Assembly (NCBI GenBank): GCA_022706885.1
Contig: JAKJBR010000001.1
Location: forward strand, 161,505-225,504
Length of the DNA: 64,000 nucleotides
Direction of reading: 5' to 3'
Origin: DUPQ01 sp022706885
Lineage (GTDB): Bacteria > Bacillota > Clostridia > DUPQ01
Positions within the stretch are counted from its first letter, which is position 1; each line of letters starts with the position of its first letter. Both the position numbers and the translations under genes were made by a program. Below the pieces are notes generated by a model. The model was not told where the DNA came from and made no database searches. It saw only the letters and a list, made by a program, of their open reading frames with translations. Positions 14,825 to 23,511 of this stretch are shown here, piece after piece.

Positions 14825-15916
14825 TTATTCCCATATTCTGTATGATGCATACATGTCTAAAATTGCTATTGCAGCCGCCGCTTCCACACAGGCAACCGCT
14901 CTGGGCACGATACATGCATCATGTCTTCCGCCTACCTTTATTTGCTCACTGTTATTGTTTGCCATATTGACACTTTCCTGCTTAATACCTATTGACGGAG
15001 CGGGCTTTACGGCCACTCTGAATATCAACGGCATCCCGGAGCTTATGCCTCCCAATATGCCGCCGTGGTTGTTTGTCCGCGTAAGAATTTTGCTGTCTTT
15101 GATATAGAAAGGATCATTGTTCTCGGAGCCCTTCAGATTGGCGCAATCAAAACCGTTACCGAACTCTATTCCTTTTACTGCGGGTATTGCAAACACGGCC
15201 TTGGAAATGTTGTTTTCCAGACCGTCAAACATGGGCTCGCCTATTCCTGCGGGAAAGTTATATACCCCACATTCTATTATTCCGCCTAACGAATCATTCT
15301 GTTGTGATGCTGTACGAATGCGCTCCTGCATAAGTATGCCTTTTTGCCTGTCTATAACGGGAAAGTCATTGTTTAAGAGTTTTTCAATATTCTCTCTGTT
15401 ATCTTCTGCAGGATTGAAAGATATATCTTCCGTATCGTATATCTTTTTTATGTGTGCATGTATGCTTATACCGTACTTTTCCAGTATCTGAAGACAGATA
15501 CCTCCCGCTATACATAAAGGTGCGGTCAGTCTTCCCGAGAAGTGTCCTCCTCCCGAAGTGTCCTGAAAACCTTTGTATTTTATATGAGCCGTATAATCGG
15601 CATGAGAAGGTCTGGGGATATCCTTAAATGATCGGTAGTCTTCGGGATTTATATCTTTATTGTAAATAATTGCACATATCGGGGCGCCGCATGTAGTATT
15701 TCCCATCAGTCCGGAAAGAAACTCTATTTCATCCTTTTCTTTCCTTTTTGTGGAGAACGGTTTATCTATGGCACTTCTTCTTTGCATAAAAGCGGTGAGT
15801 TGCTGCATATCTATTGAAAAACCGGCAGGCAGATTGTCGATAACCACACCTACAGCTTTTGAATGAGATTGTCCGAATATAGTGACTGTTATGTTTTTTC
15901 CGAATACCGATGACAT
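14825..15916 (-). CDS. aroC: chorismate synthase
   Basis: A 363-residue FMN-dependent lyase that converts EPSP to chorismate, the last step of the pathway. The N-terminus FGQSHSKAVGVVIDNLPAG carries the active-site His, DTSGGGHFSGRLTAP is the central signature, and GGRHDACIVPRAVACVEAA is the C-terminal one. Length is normal for the family. It requires reduced FMN, which fits an anaerobic host. It lies 4 nt after aroA and 25 nt before the fused gene in the leftward aro operon. Confidence 0.97.
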   Translation of the reverse strand: MSSVFGKNITVTIFGQSHSKAVGVVIDNLPAGFSIDMQQLTAFMQRRSAIDKPFSTKRKEKDEIEFLSGLMGNTTCGAPICAIIYNKDINPEDYRSFKDIPRPSHADYTAHIKYKGFQDTSGGGHFSGRLTAPLCIAGGICLQILEKYGISIHAHIKKIYDTEDISFNPAEDNRENIEKLLNNDFPVIDRQKGILMQERIRTASQQNDSLGGIIECGVYNFPAGIGEPMFDGLENNISKAVFAIPAVKGIEFGNGFDCANLKGSENNDPFYIKDSKILTRTNNHGGILGGISSGMPLIFRVAVKPAPSIGIKQESVNMANNNSEQIKVGGRHDACIVPRAVACVEAAAAIAILDMYASYRIWE

Positions 15917-15920
15917 TTTA

Positions 15921-17183
15921 CTAAATCCTTTCCGTTATACCGCCTATAGACGCAAAATCCCGGAAAAAGGCGGGATATGATTTGTTTACCGCATGCGCCT
16001 CTTTGATTATTACGGCATTTTCACACACAATAGATGCTATTGCCGCGGTCATGGCAATTCTGTGGTCATTATGGGAACAAACTGTTCCGCCGTTCAACAT
16101 TTCTTTTCCTGTTATAACCAGGGAATCGGGTTTTTCCGTTATATCAGCACCTAACGTTTTAAGCATATCACAAGTGGAAGATAATCTGTCACTTTCTTTT
16201 AACTTAAGCCTTTTTGCATTGAATATATTGGTTGTTCCTTCGGAAACAGCTGCCAAAAGAGCAAGTACGGGGACAAGGTCGGGTATTTGTGATGCATCAA
16301 TATCAGTGGCATTTAACCGGTTCTTTTTGACGGTTACAGTATCTTTATTAACTGTAACATATGCTCCCGTTGTTTTAAGAATATCGATAATTGTTTTGTC
16401 GGTTTGTCGGGAGTGTATATTCAATCCGGTAACGGTAATTGCTCTTTCAGAGAAAGCTCCGGCACAAAGGAAGAATGCCGCATTGGACCAGTCTTTTTCA
16501 ATACTCATATTTCCTGTCGGTGTATAAGTAGCATTGCCGGGTACTTCAAAACCTTTCTCTGTTTTAATAATCTTTACATTGTATTGATTCATGACATCAG
16601 CAGTCATATCAACATATCCTGAAGACTGAAGGTCGGAGGTTAGCAGGATGCCGCTTTTATTCTTCAGAAGAGGAAGTGCCAGAAGAAGACCGGATATATA
16701 TTGAGAAGATACATCACCGGGTAATTGATATATACCGCTTTTAAGCTGCCCTTCGGTAAGGAAAGGTACGGTTCCTTCTAAAGATAATGTGCAGCCTTTT
16801 CCGATAAGCTGATTATATAAAGGTGTTATGGGTCTTTTGGATAACCCTTTTTTCATGATAAAGGAAGACTTTGCTCCCAATGCACAGGTAACCGGAAGAA
16901 GGAAACGAAAAGTGGAGGCCGATTCATTGCAGTCCAAAAGGGCATTTATTCTTACGGTTTTTATCGGATTTATATAAAACCCGTTTTTTTCAGCGGTAAT
17001 GTTTGCACCCAATGAGTTAAGGCATTGAACGGTAGCATTAATATCGGAAGAGGTGTCGGTTACTTCAACAAAGTTAGGTACATCTGACAATGCCGAACAT
17101 ATGAGATGTCTGTGTGCATGTGATTTTGATGTAATCGCCTTTACGGTACCCCCCGGATTCTTTACTGTAACCGATATATCCAT
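15921..17183 (-). CDS. aroA: 3-phosphoshikimate 1-carboxyvinyltransferase (EPSP synthase)
   Basis: A 420-residue enzyme joining phosphoenolpyruvate to shikimate-3-phosphate. The N-terminal substrate loop is TSKSHAHRHLICSAL, the family signature is NESASTFRFLLPV, the active-site arginine region is LKLKESDRL, and HNDHRIAMTAA is near the C-terminus. Two alpha/beta half-barrels of equal size fit the length. Around the PEP-binding loop the usual LGNAGTA/T pattern is replaced by LDCNESAST, which is the class II-like form found in many Gram-positives. It is separated from aroB by one base, implying strong coupling. Confidence 0.95.
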   Translation of the reverse strand: MDISVTVKNPGGTVKAITSKSHAHRHLICSALSDVPNFVEVTDTSSDINATVQCLNSLGANITAEKNGFYINPIKTVRINALLDCNESASTFRFLLPVTCALGAKSSFIMKKGLSKRPITPLYNQLIGKGCTLSLEGTVPFLTEGQLKSGIYQLPGDVSSQYISGLLLALPLLKNKSGILLTSDLQSSGYVDMTADVMNQYNVKIIKTEKGFEVPGNATYTPTGNMSIEKDWSNAAFFLCAGAFSERAITVTGLNIHSRQTDKTIIDILKTTGAYVTVNKDTVTVKKNRLNATDIDASQIPDLVPVLALLAAVSEGTTNIFNAKRLKLKESDRLSSTCDMLKTLGADITEKPDSLVITGKEMLNGGTVCSHNDHRIAMTAAIASIVCENAVIIKEAHAVNKSYPAFFRDFASIGGITERI

Positions 17184-17184
17184 T

Positions 17185-18246
17185 TCAACCTCTATATTCC
17201 GTTGCGGTTTGTATTATGTCGGTCAAGTCTGACATATCGGTTTTTTCTATAGTGCATTTACCTATGTCCCGTATAAGTATCAGATTTATGTGGCCGCTGC
17301 TTCTTTTCTTATCCGCCGTTATTGCGTTTGCGATATCTTTTGCGCCGTATAACAAATCGGTATTAAAACCGTGGAGGTTCAGCATATCTGTTATCTTTGT
17401 TAAAACTTCCTTACTGCATAACCCTTGTGTATAGGAAATTTTAGATATTAAATGCAGTCCCTTTGCAACCGCAGCACCGTGCGAAATTGTATAACCGCTC
17501 AGAAGTTCAACAGCATGAGCTATCGTGTGTCCCAGATTAAGAAGTTGTCGCATACCGATATCCGATTCATCTTTTTGTACAATGTCTCTTTTTATTTTTA
17601 CACATTCGTATACGATGCTTTCGATATCGCTTTTTAGAGGTTTTTTTATACGGTTAAAAAGCTGATTGCCCGATAATATCCCGTATTTTATAATCTCGGC
17701 ATATCCGTCTTTAAATACTTCATCCGGTAAAGTATCCAATAATGAAAGGTCGCATATTACCGCTTGCGGCTGATAAAAAGCACCTGCGAGGTTTTTGCCT
17801 TCTTTTAAATCAATTCCCGTTTTTCCTCCTATTGAGGAATCCACTGTTGCAAGCAATGTGGTGGGAATGTGTAAAAGCGGTATACCGCGCAGGTATGTAG
17901 CCGCAGCAAAGCCGCCGAGGTCACCGGGAACCCCGCCACCGAAAGCGATAAGCATATCCGATCTGGAAACTCCTTTAGTTGCCATATCATTGAGTACCGC
18001 TATGTAATTGTCGGTGTTTTTGGATTGCTCCCCGTGCGGAATAATATACCTGAATACCGACAGCCCGTTGCTTTCCAAAGAGTCGGTTAATATAGAGCCG
18101 TATAGCGAATCCACTATGTCATCGGTTACGATATAGACAATATTACCTGTTAAGAAAGGCTTAATATATTGATATGCTTCCGACAGAATGTTTTTATCTA
18201 TTATTATGTCGTATTTCTTTGAACCTGCTACAGTTATTTTTCTCAT
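17185..18246 (-). CDS. aroB: 3-dehydroquinate synthase
   Basis: A 353-residue NAD- and zinc-dependent enzyme converting DAHP to 3-dehydroquinate. Recognisable motifs are PHGEQSKN, the glycine-rich GGGVPGDLGGFAAATYLRG, GGKTGIDLKEGKNLAGAFYQP, and the zinc ligands in KDGYAEIIKYG, NLGHTIAHAVE and SHGAAVAKG. It is the first gene of a five-gene leftward operon that covers all steps from DAHP to chorismate. DAHP synthase (aroF/aroG) is not in this window. Confidence 0.97.
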   Translation of the reverse strand: MRKITVAGSKKYDIIIDKNILSEAYQYIKPFLTGNIVYIVTDDIVDSLYGSILTDSLESNGLSVFRYIIPHGEQSKNTDNYIAVLNDMATKGVSRSDMLIAFGGGVPGDLGGFAAATYLRGIPLLHIPTTLLATVDSSIGGKTGIDLKEGKNLAGAFYQPQAVICDLSLLDTLPDEVFKDGYAEIIKYGILSGNQLFNRIKKPLKSDIESIVYECVKIKRDIVQKDESDIGMRQLLNLGHTIAHAVELLSGYTISHGAAVAKGLHLISKISYTQGLCSKEVLTKITDMLNLHGFNTDLLYGAKDIANAITADKKRSSGHINLILIRDIGKCTIEKTDMSDLTDIIQTATEYRG

Positions 18247-18266
18247 CTTGTATCCGCCATGTCACT

Positions 18267-18316
18267 ATTATACATTATCATCTAACGGTTTGAAGTTATG
18301 TTTATTAACAAACCGT
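18267..18316 (-). promoter_or_regulatory. aro operon promoter with inverted repeat over the -35
   Basis: On the minus strand TTCAAA (18289-18294), 16 bases, TATAAT (18267-18272), about 20 bases before the aroB start. A perfect inverted repeat, ACGGTTTG (18285-18292) and CAAACCGT (18309-18316), spans the -35 with a 16-base gap and may be a repressor site. No leader peptide or T-box is visible here. Confidence 0.55.
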
Positions 18317-18353
18317 ATAATGATAATATGATTATGTTCTTAGCAGGCTCTAT

Positions 18354-18381
18354 AAAAAAGAAAGTAGCATGTGCTACTTTC
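18354..18381 (-). terminator. intrinsic terminator after the rubredoxin gene
   Basis: GAAAGTAGCA and TGCTACTTTC form a perfect 10-bp stem with a two-base loop; read leftward it is followed by six T. It ends the desulfoferrodoxin-rubredoxin transcript before the aro operon promoter. Confidence 0.85.
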
Positions 18382-18399
18382 TTCGAGTTGATGTTTATA

Positions 18400-18558
18400 T
18401 TATTCTTCTTCAAACTCCTCTTTGGAAACTCCGCATATCGGGCATGTCCAGTCTTCCGGAACATCCTCCCATTTTGTGCCGGGATCTACACCGTTATCCG
18501 GATCGCCATCCTTTTCATCATAAACATAACCGCATACCATGCAAACATATTTTTTCAC
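18400..18558 (-). CDS. rubredoxin
   Basis: A 52-residue one-iron electron carrier, too short for most gene callers' attention but complete. The two iron-ligand pairs are CMVCGYVYDE (Cys6, Cys9) and CPICGVSKEEF (Cys39, Cys42), separated by the usual acidic, aromatic core (GVDPGTKWEDVPEDW). The start is GTG at 18558, eight bases after GGAGG. It follows the desulfoferrodoxin gene by 39 bases on the same strand. In anaerobes rubredoxin passes electrons to superoxide reductase, so the two genes form a superoxide-reduction pair. Confidence 0.96.
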   Translation of the reverse strand: MKKYVCMVCGYVYDEKDGDPDNGVDPGTKWEDVPEDWTCPICGVSKEEFEEE

Positions 18559-18597
18559 GGGAACAACCTCCTCCACAATTATATTTATGACTATACA

Positions 18598-18990
18598 CTA
18601 TTTTACGGCAGTTTTCCACAGTCCGTGCAGATTGCAGTATTCATATGCCGCAATTACCTTGTCGTCATCGGTGATTGCAAATGTTGCCACGGGTTTTTCC
18701 CCTGGAAGAAGGGATTTACGTTGTCCGCCTTTTGCCGTTTCCAGATAAATCCACATGATATAGTGTTCTTTTACCATGGGATGAGCTACGGTGGATACTT
18801 CCACAACTACATTGTTGCCGTTCTGTTTTATTACAGGCAGGTGTTTTTCATTTGCACCGTCGGTTGTATTTGCAACCAATTGCTCCATATTCACTCCGCA
18901 ACAGACAATGGGCACACCCGAGTTATAAATCATTCCTATCATATTTCCGCAACGTCTGCAGATAAAAAATCTGTTCTGATCTTTTTTCAT
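18598..18990 (-). CDS. dfx: desulfoferrodoxin (superoxide reductase)
   Basis: A 130-residue two-centre protein reducing superoxide to hydrogen peroxide without making oxygen. The N-terminal desulforedoxin-like iron site is FFICRRCGNM (Cys11, Cys14) plus the adjacent Cys pair in PIVCCGVNM. The C-terminal superoxide reductase site has the His ligands in EKHLPVI and VAHPMVKEHYI and the Cys/His in YEYCNLHGLW. The Lys in EKHLP near the active site is retained. It is first in an operon with rubredoxin, its likely electron donor. A 15-bp palindrome in its leader suggests regulation by a dedicated repressor. Confidence 0.97.
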   Translation of the reverse strand: MKKDQNRFFICRRCGNMIGMIYNSGVPIVCCGVNMEQLVANTTDGANEKHLPVIKQNGNNVVVEVSTVAHPMVKEHYIMWIYLETAKGGQRKSLLPGEKPVATFAITDDDKVIAAYEYCNLHGLWKTAVK

Positions 18991-19009
18991 TGTATTTCTC
19001 CTTTCTATT

Positions 19010-19061
19010 TAGTACTTAGTACTATTAGACTTTTATTATATCACAAACATATAGTTGTCTA
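19010..19061 (-). promoter_or_regulatory. dfx promoter with 15-bp palindromic operator
   Basis: On the minus strand TAGACA (19056-19061), 15 bases, and an extended -10 TGATATAAT (TATAAT at 19035-19040). Between the -10 and the ribosome-binding site lies a perfect palindrome around one central base, TAGTACT-T-AGTACTA (19010-19024). Its position just after the transcription start would block initiation. It does not match the PerR box that I know, so the regulator is unidentified. Confidence 0.65.
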
Positions 19062-19130
19062 TAGGTTATTTGCAAATATATTTTGTACACAAAGGTTCCC
19101 GGTATTCATAGTTTCATAATTTCCATAATT

Positions 19131-19204
19131 GTTACCAATGTACTCATTGACTTGATATAATCAGTATTATAGAATACTCAGAATATTAGCTGATTGAGGG
19201 ATTT
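19131..19204 (+). promoter_or_regulatory. promoter copy 1 of the MFS triplet
   Basis: TTACCA (19132-19137), 18 bases, extended -10 TGATATAAT (TATAAT at 19156-19161), then a GATTGAGGG ribosome-binding site. About 74 bases here are repeated with few changes before each of the next two transporters. Confidence 0.65.
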
Positions 19205-20554
19205 ATGAACGAGTATCTGCATGCAATAAAGATAAAGTGGCGGAATTCCGCTTTTGCAAGAACATTTAACCTTACTGATGAAAAGGCTAAAGGAAGAAGT
19301 TGTTTTTTAACTTCGTCCATACTTGCCTCTTTAGCTGCACAGTTAAGCGGAGGAGTGTTTTATACCGGTTTTCTCTTAAGTTTCGGAATTAATATCGTTA
19401 ATATAGGGATAATAACCTTTGTTCCCGTTGTTACAAGGTTGCTGTCGATATTCTCTCCTTTTATTTTGGAAAGATTCCGTTCAAGAAAAGTTTTTCTTAC
19501 TGTAATGGGTATATTGGCCAACATAATAAATATATTAGGTGTAACGCTACTACCTAATATTATTACGTCGGAAACGGGAAGAGTAATAGGATTCACATTA
19601 TTGGTAACAATATCTTCAGCAATATCCGCAATAATCGATCCCGGTTATTCCGCCTGGCATGCACCGTATCTTCCAAATGAGATAAGAGGGGATTATTTCA
19701 CATTAAGCTCCGGAGTAAACAGCTTTTTGACGCAGGGCGTGGTATTGATTCTTTCATTGGTAGCAGACTCCTTTGCGGGCAGCCCCAGGCAATTGGAAAT
19801 AATAACGGGATTCCGTTATGCGGCATTGGTATTGGCTGTAATGCATATACTGGTATTGGCTATACCTAAGGAGTATCCTTATGAGCAAAGCGGCAGCAAG
19901 ATAAAATTAAGCAATATATTCGTTCTGCCTTTTAAGAGTAAAAAATTTCTGTGGACTGTTATCCTGATAGGCTTTTACTATCTGGGAGCAAGTCTTACAA
20001 ATGCCTCCATTAACATCTTTTTACTTCAGGATGTAGGTGTAACCTATTCTCAGATTAACCTTATAAATGCCGTATATTTCATGTTTTTTATCTTTTTCGG
20101 AAAGATGTGGAAAAAGGTTCTTAAAAAGTATTCCTGGTTTAAGACTCTTGCAATTGCAATGCTTTTACAGGGACCGACATTCATTATGTATGCTTTTGTC
20201 ACAGCGGAAAACTATACCTGGCTCTGGTTTACGGTAAGACTGTTGCAGCATGTGCTCGGTGTAGTTTCCAATACGGTTATTTCTTCAATGCTGTATGTAA
20301 ATCTTCCGGACACGGACAGGACATATTATGTTTCCTTCTATAATATAGTAATACATATGTCCTCTTTCTTAAGCATGATGCTGGGCACCATGTTCCTTTC
20401 ATGGATGGGAGACAATGTCTTGAATGTTTTCGGTTTTAAAATGGCGGGTGTTCCCGTATTGCTTGCCATAACCGGTATAGCGGAGGTTATTGTGGGAATT
20501 CTTTCCTGGAAGTTTAATGATAAGCTGCTTCCCGATGATATATCAAGGAGATAA
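19205..20554 (+). CDS. MFS transporter, paralogue 1 of 3
   Basis: A 449-residue protein with about 12 hydrophobic helices in two halves, starting in the cytoplasm with a basic helix (AIKIKWRNSAFARTFNLTDEKAKGR). The loop after the second helix, FSPFILERFRSRKVF, is the major-facilitator GxxxDRxGRR-like loop in a divergent form. The substrate is unknown; the family resembles uncharacterised Clostridia MFS proteins with a conserved DPGYSAWHAPYLP segment (around residues 140-155). Two paralogues follow directly, each with its own copy of the same promoter. The start is supported by GAGGG seven to eight bases upstream. Confidence 0.85.
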   Translation: MNEYLHAIKIKWRNSAFARTFNLTDEKAKGRSCFLTSSILASLAAQLSGGVFYTGFLLSFGINIVNIGIITFVPVVTRLLSIFSPFILERFRSRKVFLTVMGILANIINILGVTLLPNIITSETGRVIGFTLLVTISSAISAIIDPGYSAWHAPYLPNEIRGDYFTLSSGVNSFLTQGVVLILSLVADSFAGSPRQLEIITGFRYAALVLAVMHILVLAIPKEYPYEQSGSKIKLSNIFVLPFKSKKFLWTVILIGFYYLGASLTNASINIFLLQDVGVTYSQINLINAVYFMFFIFFGKMWKKVLKKYSWFKTLAIAMLLQGPTFIMYAFVTAENYTWLWFTVRLLQHVLGVVSNTVISSMLYVNLPDTDRTYYVSFYNIVIHMSSFLSMMLGTMFLSWMGDNVLNVFGFKMAGVPVLLAITGIAEVIVGILSWKFNDKLLPDDISRR

Positions 20555-20556
20555 TA

Positions 20557-20629
20557 GTTACCAATATTCCCGTTGACTTGGTATAATCAATATTATAGAA
20601 TGCACAGGCATTTACTGATTGAGGAATTT
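20557..20629 (+). promoter_or_regulatory. promoter copy 2 of the MFS triplet
   Basis: TTACCA (20558-20563), 18 bases, extended -10 TGGTATAAT (TATAAT at 20582-20587). It begins three bases after the preceding gene's stop codon and matches copies 1 and 3. Confidence 0.65.
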
Positions 20630-21979
20630 ATGAGCGGGTACCTGCATGCGATAAAAACAAAGTGGCGGAATTCGGCTTTCGTAAGGACATTTAATCTGCA
20701 TGAAGAAAAGGCTAAAGGAAGAAGCTGTTTTTTAGCCTCATCCCTTCTTTTATCGTTAGTAACACAGTTAAGCGGCGGAATATTCTATACCGGTTTTCTT
20801 TTAAGTTTCGGAATAAACATTGTTAATATAGGGATAATAACCTTTGTTCCCATAATAACAAAGCTGTTGTCGATATTCTCTCCTTTTATATTGGAAAGAT
20901 TCCGAAAGAGAAAAGTTTTTCTTACGGCAATGAGTATTTTAGCCAATGTAATAAACATATTGGGTGTAACATTGCTGCCCGATATTATTACATCGGAAGC
21001 GGGAAGAGTAATAGGCTTTACATTATTGGTAACAACCTCTTCAGCAATATCCGCAATAATCGATCCCGGTTATTCGGCCTGGCATGCACCGTATCTTCCT
21101 GACGATATAAGAGCGGACTATTTCACACTGACTTCCGGAATCAACAGTTTTTTAGCGCAGGGTATTGCACTGGTTCTTTCATTGGTGGTAGACTCCTTTG
21201 CGGGCAGTCCCGGGCAATTGGAAATAATGACGGGATTCCGTTATGCGGCATTGGTGTTGGCGGTAATACGCATACTTATATTGGCTATACCTAAAGAATA
21301 CTCTTATGAACGAAGCGGCGACAAAATAAAGATAAGCGATATATTCGTGTTGCCCTTTCGTAATAAGAAATTTTTGTGGACCATTATCATTTTAGCCTTT
21401 TACTATATGGCAATAAATCTGACAACCGCCTCTATAAACATCTTTTTACTTCAGGATGTGGGTATAACCTATACACAGATTAATCTTGTCAATGCGGTAT
21501 ACTTCATGTTCTTTATCTTTTTCGGCAAGATGTGGAAAAAGTTTCTAAAGAAGCATTCCTGGTTCAAGACACTTGCCTATACAATGTTTATGCAGGGACC
21601 GACATTCATTATGTATGCTTTTGTTACACCTGAAAACTATATCTGGCTTTGGTTTTTAATAAGATTAATACAGCATGTACTGGGTGTTATTGTAAATGCC
21701 GTAACCGCCTCAATGCTGTATGTCAACCTTCCGGACAAGGACCGTACAAACTATATTGCCTTCTACAGCATAGTAGTTAATATGTCCATTTTCTTGAGTA
21801 TGATGTTCGGTACATTCTTCCTTTCAGTTATGGGAGAAAATACGCTTAACTTTTTCGGATTCCAAATGGCGGCAGTGCCTATTCTGCTTGCCGTAAGCGG
21901 CATAATGCAGATAGCGGTGGGACTGCTCTCCCGGAAGTTAAATGATAAGCTGCTTCCCGATGAATTATTGAGAAGATGA
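20630..21979 (+). CDS. MFS transporter, paralogue 2 of 3
   Basis: A 449-residue protein closely related along its full length to the preceding gene. The start is set at 20630 (MSGYLHAIKTKW), matching the other two copies; an ATG 57 bases earlier falls inside the promoter copy and has no ribosome-binding site. It has the same helix plan, the same ERFRKRKVF loop and the same DPGYSAWHAPYLPDD segment. Identity with paralogue 1 is visibly higher than with paralogue 3, suggesting two rounds of duplication. Substrate unknown. Confidence 0.85.
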   Translation: MSGYLHAIKTKWRNSAFVRTFNLHEEKAKGRSCFLASSLLLSLVTQLSGGIFYTGFLLSFGINIVNIGIITFVPIITKLLSIFSPFILERFRKRKVFLTAMSILANVINILGVTLLPDIITSEAGRVIGFTLLVTTSSAISAIIDPGYSAWHAPYLPDDIRADYFTLTSGINSFLAQGIALVLSLVVDSFAGSPGQLEIMTGFRYAALVLAVIRILILAIPKEYSYERSGDKIKISDIFVLPFRNKKFLWTIIILAFYYMAINLTTASINIFLLQDVGITYTQINLVNAVYFMFFIFFGKMWKKFLKKHSWFKTLAYTMFMQGPTFIMYAFVTPENYIWLWFLIRLIQHVLGVIVNAVTASMLYVNLPDKDRTNYIAFYSIVVNMSIFLSMMFGTFFLSVMGENTLNFFGFQMAAVPILLAVSGIMQIAVGLLSRKLNDKLLPDELLRR

Positions 21980-21990
21980 ACACACAATCA

Positions 21991-22065
21991 GTTATTGCCA
22001 ATATTCCCGTTCAATTGATATAATCTGCATTATAGTACTCACAACATCAGCGGATTGAGGGGTTT
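21991..22065 (+). promoter_or_regulatory. promoter copy 3 of the MFS triplet
   Basis: TTGCCA (21995-22000), 18 bases, extended -10 TGATATAAT (TATAAT at 22019-22024), then GATTGAGGGG. Of the three copies its -35 is nearest to consensus. Confidence 0.65.
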
Positions 22066-23415
22066 ATGAGCGAGTTCCTACATGCAATAAAGACAAAATG
22101 GCAGAATTCCTCCTTTAGAAAAACATTTAATCTGAACGACGAAAAAGCTAAGGGAAGAGACTGTTTATTAGCATCATCCATACTTTCATCGTTAGCTACG
22201 CAGTTAAGCGGCGGAGCATTTTATATCGGCTTTCTAATATGCTTCGGAATGAATACCGTTAATATAGGGATAATTATCTTTGTTCCCATGATAACAAGGC
22301 TGTTGGCCATATTCTCACCGTTAATCTTGGAAAGGCTTCGCAGAAGAAAAGTTTTCCTCACGGTTTTAGCCGTATTGGCTAATGTGTTCAATATTCTGGG
22401 GGTGACACTGCTTCCCGATTTAATTATGTCGCAGACGGGTAGAGTAATAGGATTCACACTGCTGGTAACCTTATCCTCCGCAATATCCGTAATAACAGAT
22501 CCGGGTTATTCCGCCTGGCATGTACCTTATCTTACCAATGATGTAAGAGCGGACTATTATACCTTAACCTCCGGAATAAGCGGTTTTTTTACTCAAACCG
22601 TGGTTTTAATCGTTTCATTTATAATAGATTCTTTTGCCGGCAGCCCTCAGCAAGCGGAAGCCATAATAACATTCCGTTATATTGCATTGGCGTTAGCCGT
22701 ATTGAATATAGTTGTATTGGCTATACCGAAGGAATATCCCTATGAACCAAGCAGAAAAAAAATAAAGATAAAAGATACATTCATCCTGCCTTTAAAGAAT
22801 AAAAAATTTCTGTGGACGGTTCTTATAGTAGCCCTTTACTATTTGGGATTTAACCTGACAAGTGCCGCCATAAACGGCTTTTTGCTTAAAAGTGTAGGTT
22901 TAAGCTATTGGGAAATCAACCTGATAAATGCCTTATACTTTCTGATTCATATCTTTTTCGGTAAGGCGCTGACAAAATCTCTTAATAAGAATTCCCGGTA
23001 CAGGATACTCGGTTATGCATTACTGCTGCAGGGACCTACATATATCATGTATGCTTTTGTCACATCGGAAAACTATATATGGCTTTGGGTTATTGTGCGA
23101 TTAATGCAGCATGTACTCGGAGTTATCATAAATTATATTATCGCTTCGTTGTTAAATGACAATATTCCGGAAAGCGACAGAACAAATCATATTTCCTTCT
23201 ATAATCTGGCAGTACATATGTCCTGTTTCTTTAGTATGATGTTGGGTACTTTATGCTTTTGGCGTATAGGGAATAATGTCATGGACATTTTCGGCTTCAA
23301 ATTGGCAGGCATTCCCATTGTGCTGGCAATAAGCGGCATAGCTCAAATTTTAGTCGGACTGCTCTGTCGGATATTAAATGATAAGTTACTTGCCGATGAC
23401 TTACAAAACGGATAA
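22066..23415 (+). CDS. MFS transporter, paralogue 3 of 3
   Basis: A 449-residue member of the same subfamily and the most divergent of the three. The DPGYSAWHVPYLTND segment and ERLRRRKVF loop are kept. The second half differs more: where the others have INIFLLQDVG this has INGFLLKSVG, and LKKYSW becomes LNKNSR. These changes lie in transmembrane segments of the C-terminal half and may alter substrate choice. About 12 helices, no soluble domains. Its own promoter copy lies directly upstream, so the three transporters can be expressed independently. Confidence 0.85.
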   Translation: MSEFLHAIKTKWQNSSFRKTFNLNDEKAKGRDCLLASSILSSLATQLSGGAFYIGFLICFGMNTVNIGIIIFVPMITRLLAIFSPLILERLRRRKVFLTVLAVLANVFNILGVTLLPDLIMSQTGRVIGFTLLVTLSSAISVITDPGYSAWHVPYLTNDVRADYYTLTSGISGFFTQTVVLIVSFIIDSFAGSPQQAEAIITFRYIALALAVLNIVVLAIPKEYPYEPSRKKIKIKDTFILPLKNKKFLWTVLIVALYYLGFNLTSAAINGFLLKSVGLSYWEINLINALYFLIHIFFGKALTKSLNKNSRYRILGYALLLQGPTYIMYAFVTSENYIWLWVIVRLMQHVLGVIINYIIASLLNDNIPESDRTNHISFYNLAVHMSCFFSMMLGTLCFWRIGNNVMDIFGFKLAGIPIVLAISGIAQILVGLLCRILNDKLLADDLQNG

Positions 23416-23511
23416 ATATGTTTCCTTATTACCAAAAAGCTTATCAACATAACACAAATATGTTAATTTTACTTTAAACAGTGTATAATCTATATAAGAA
23501 GAGGTATTAAA

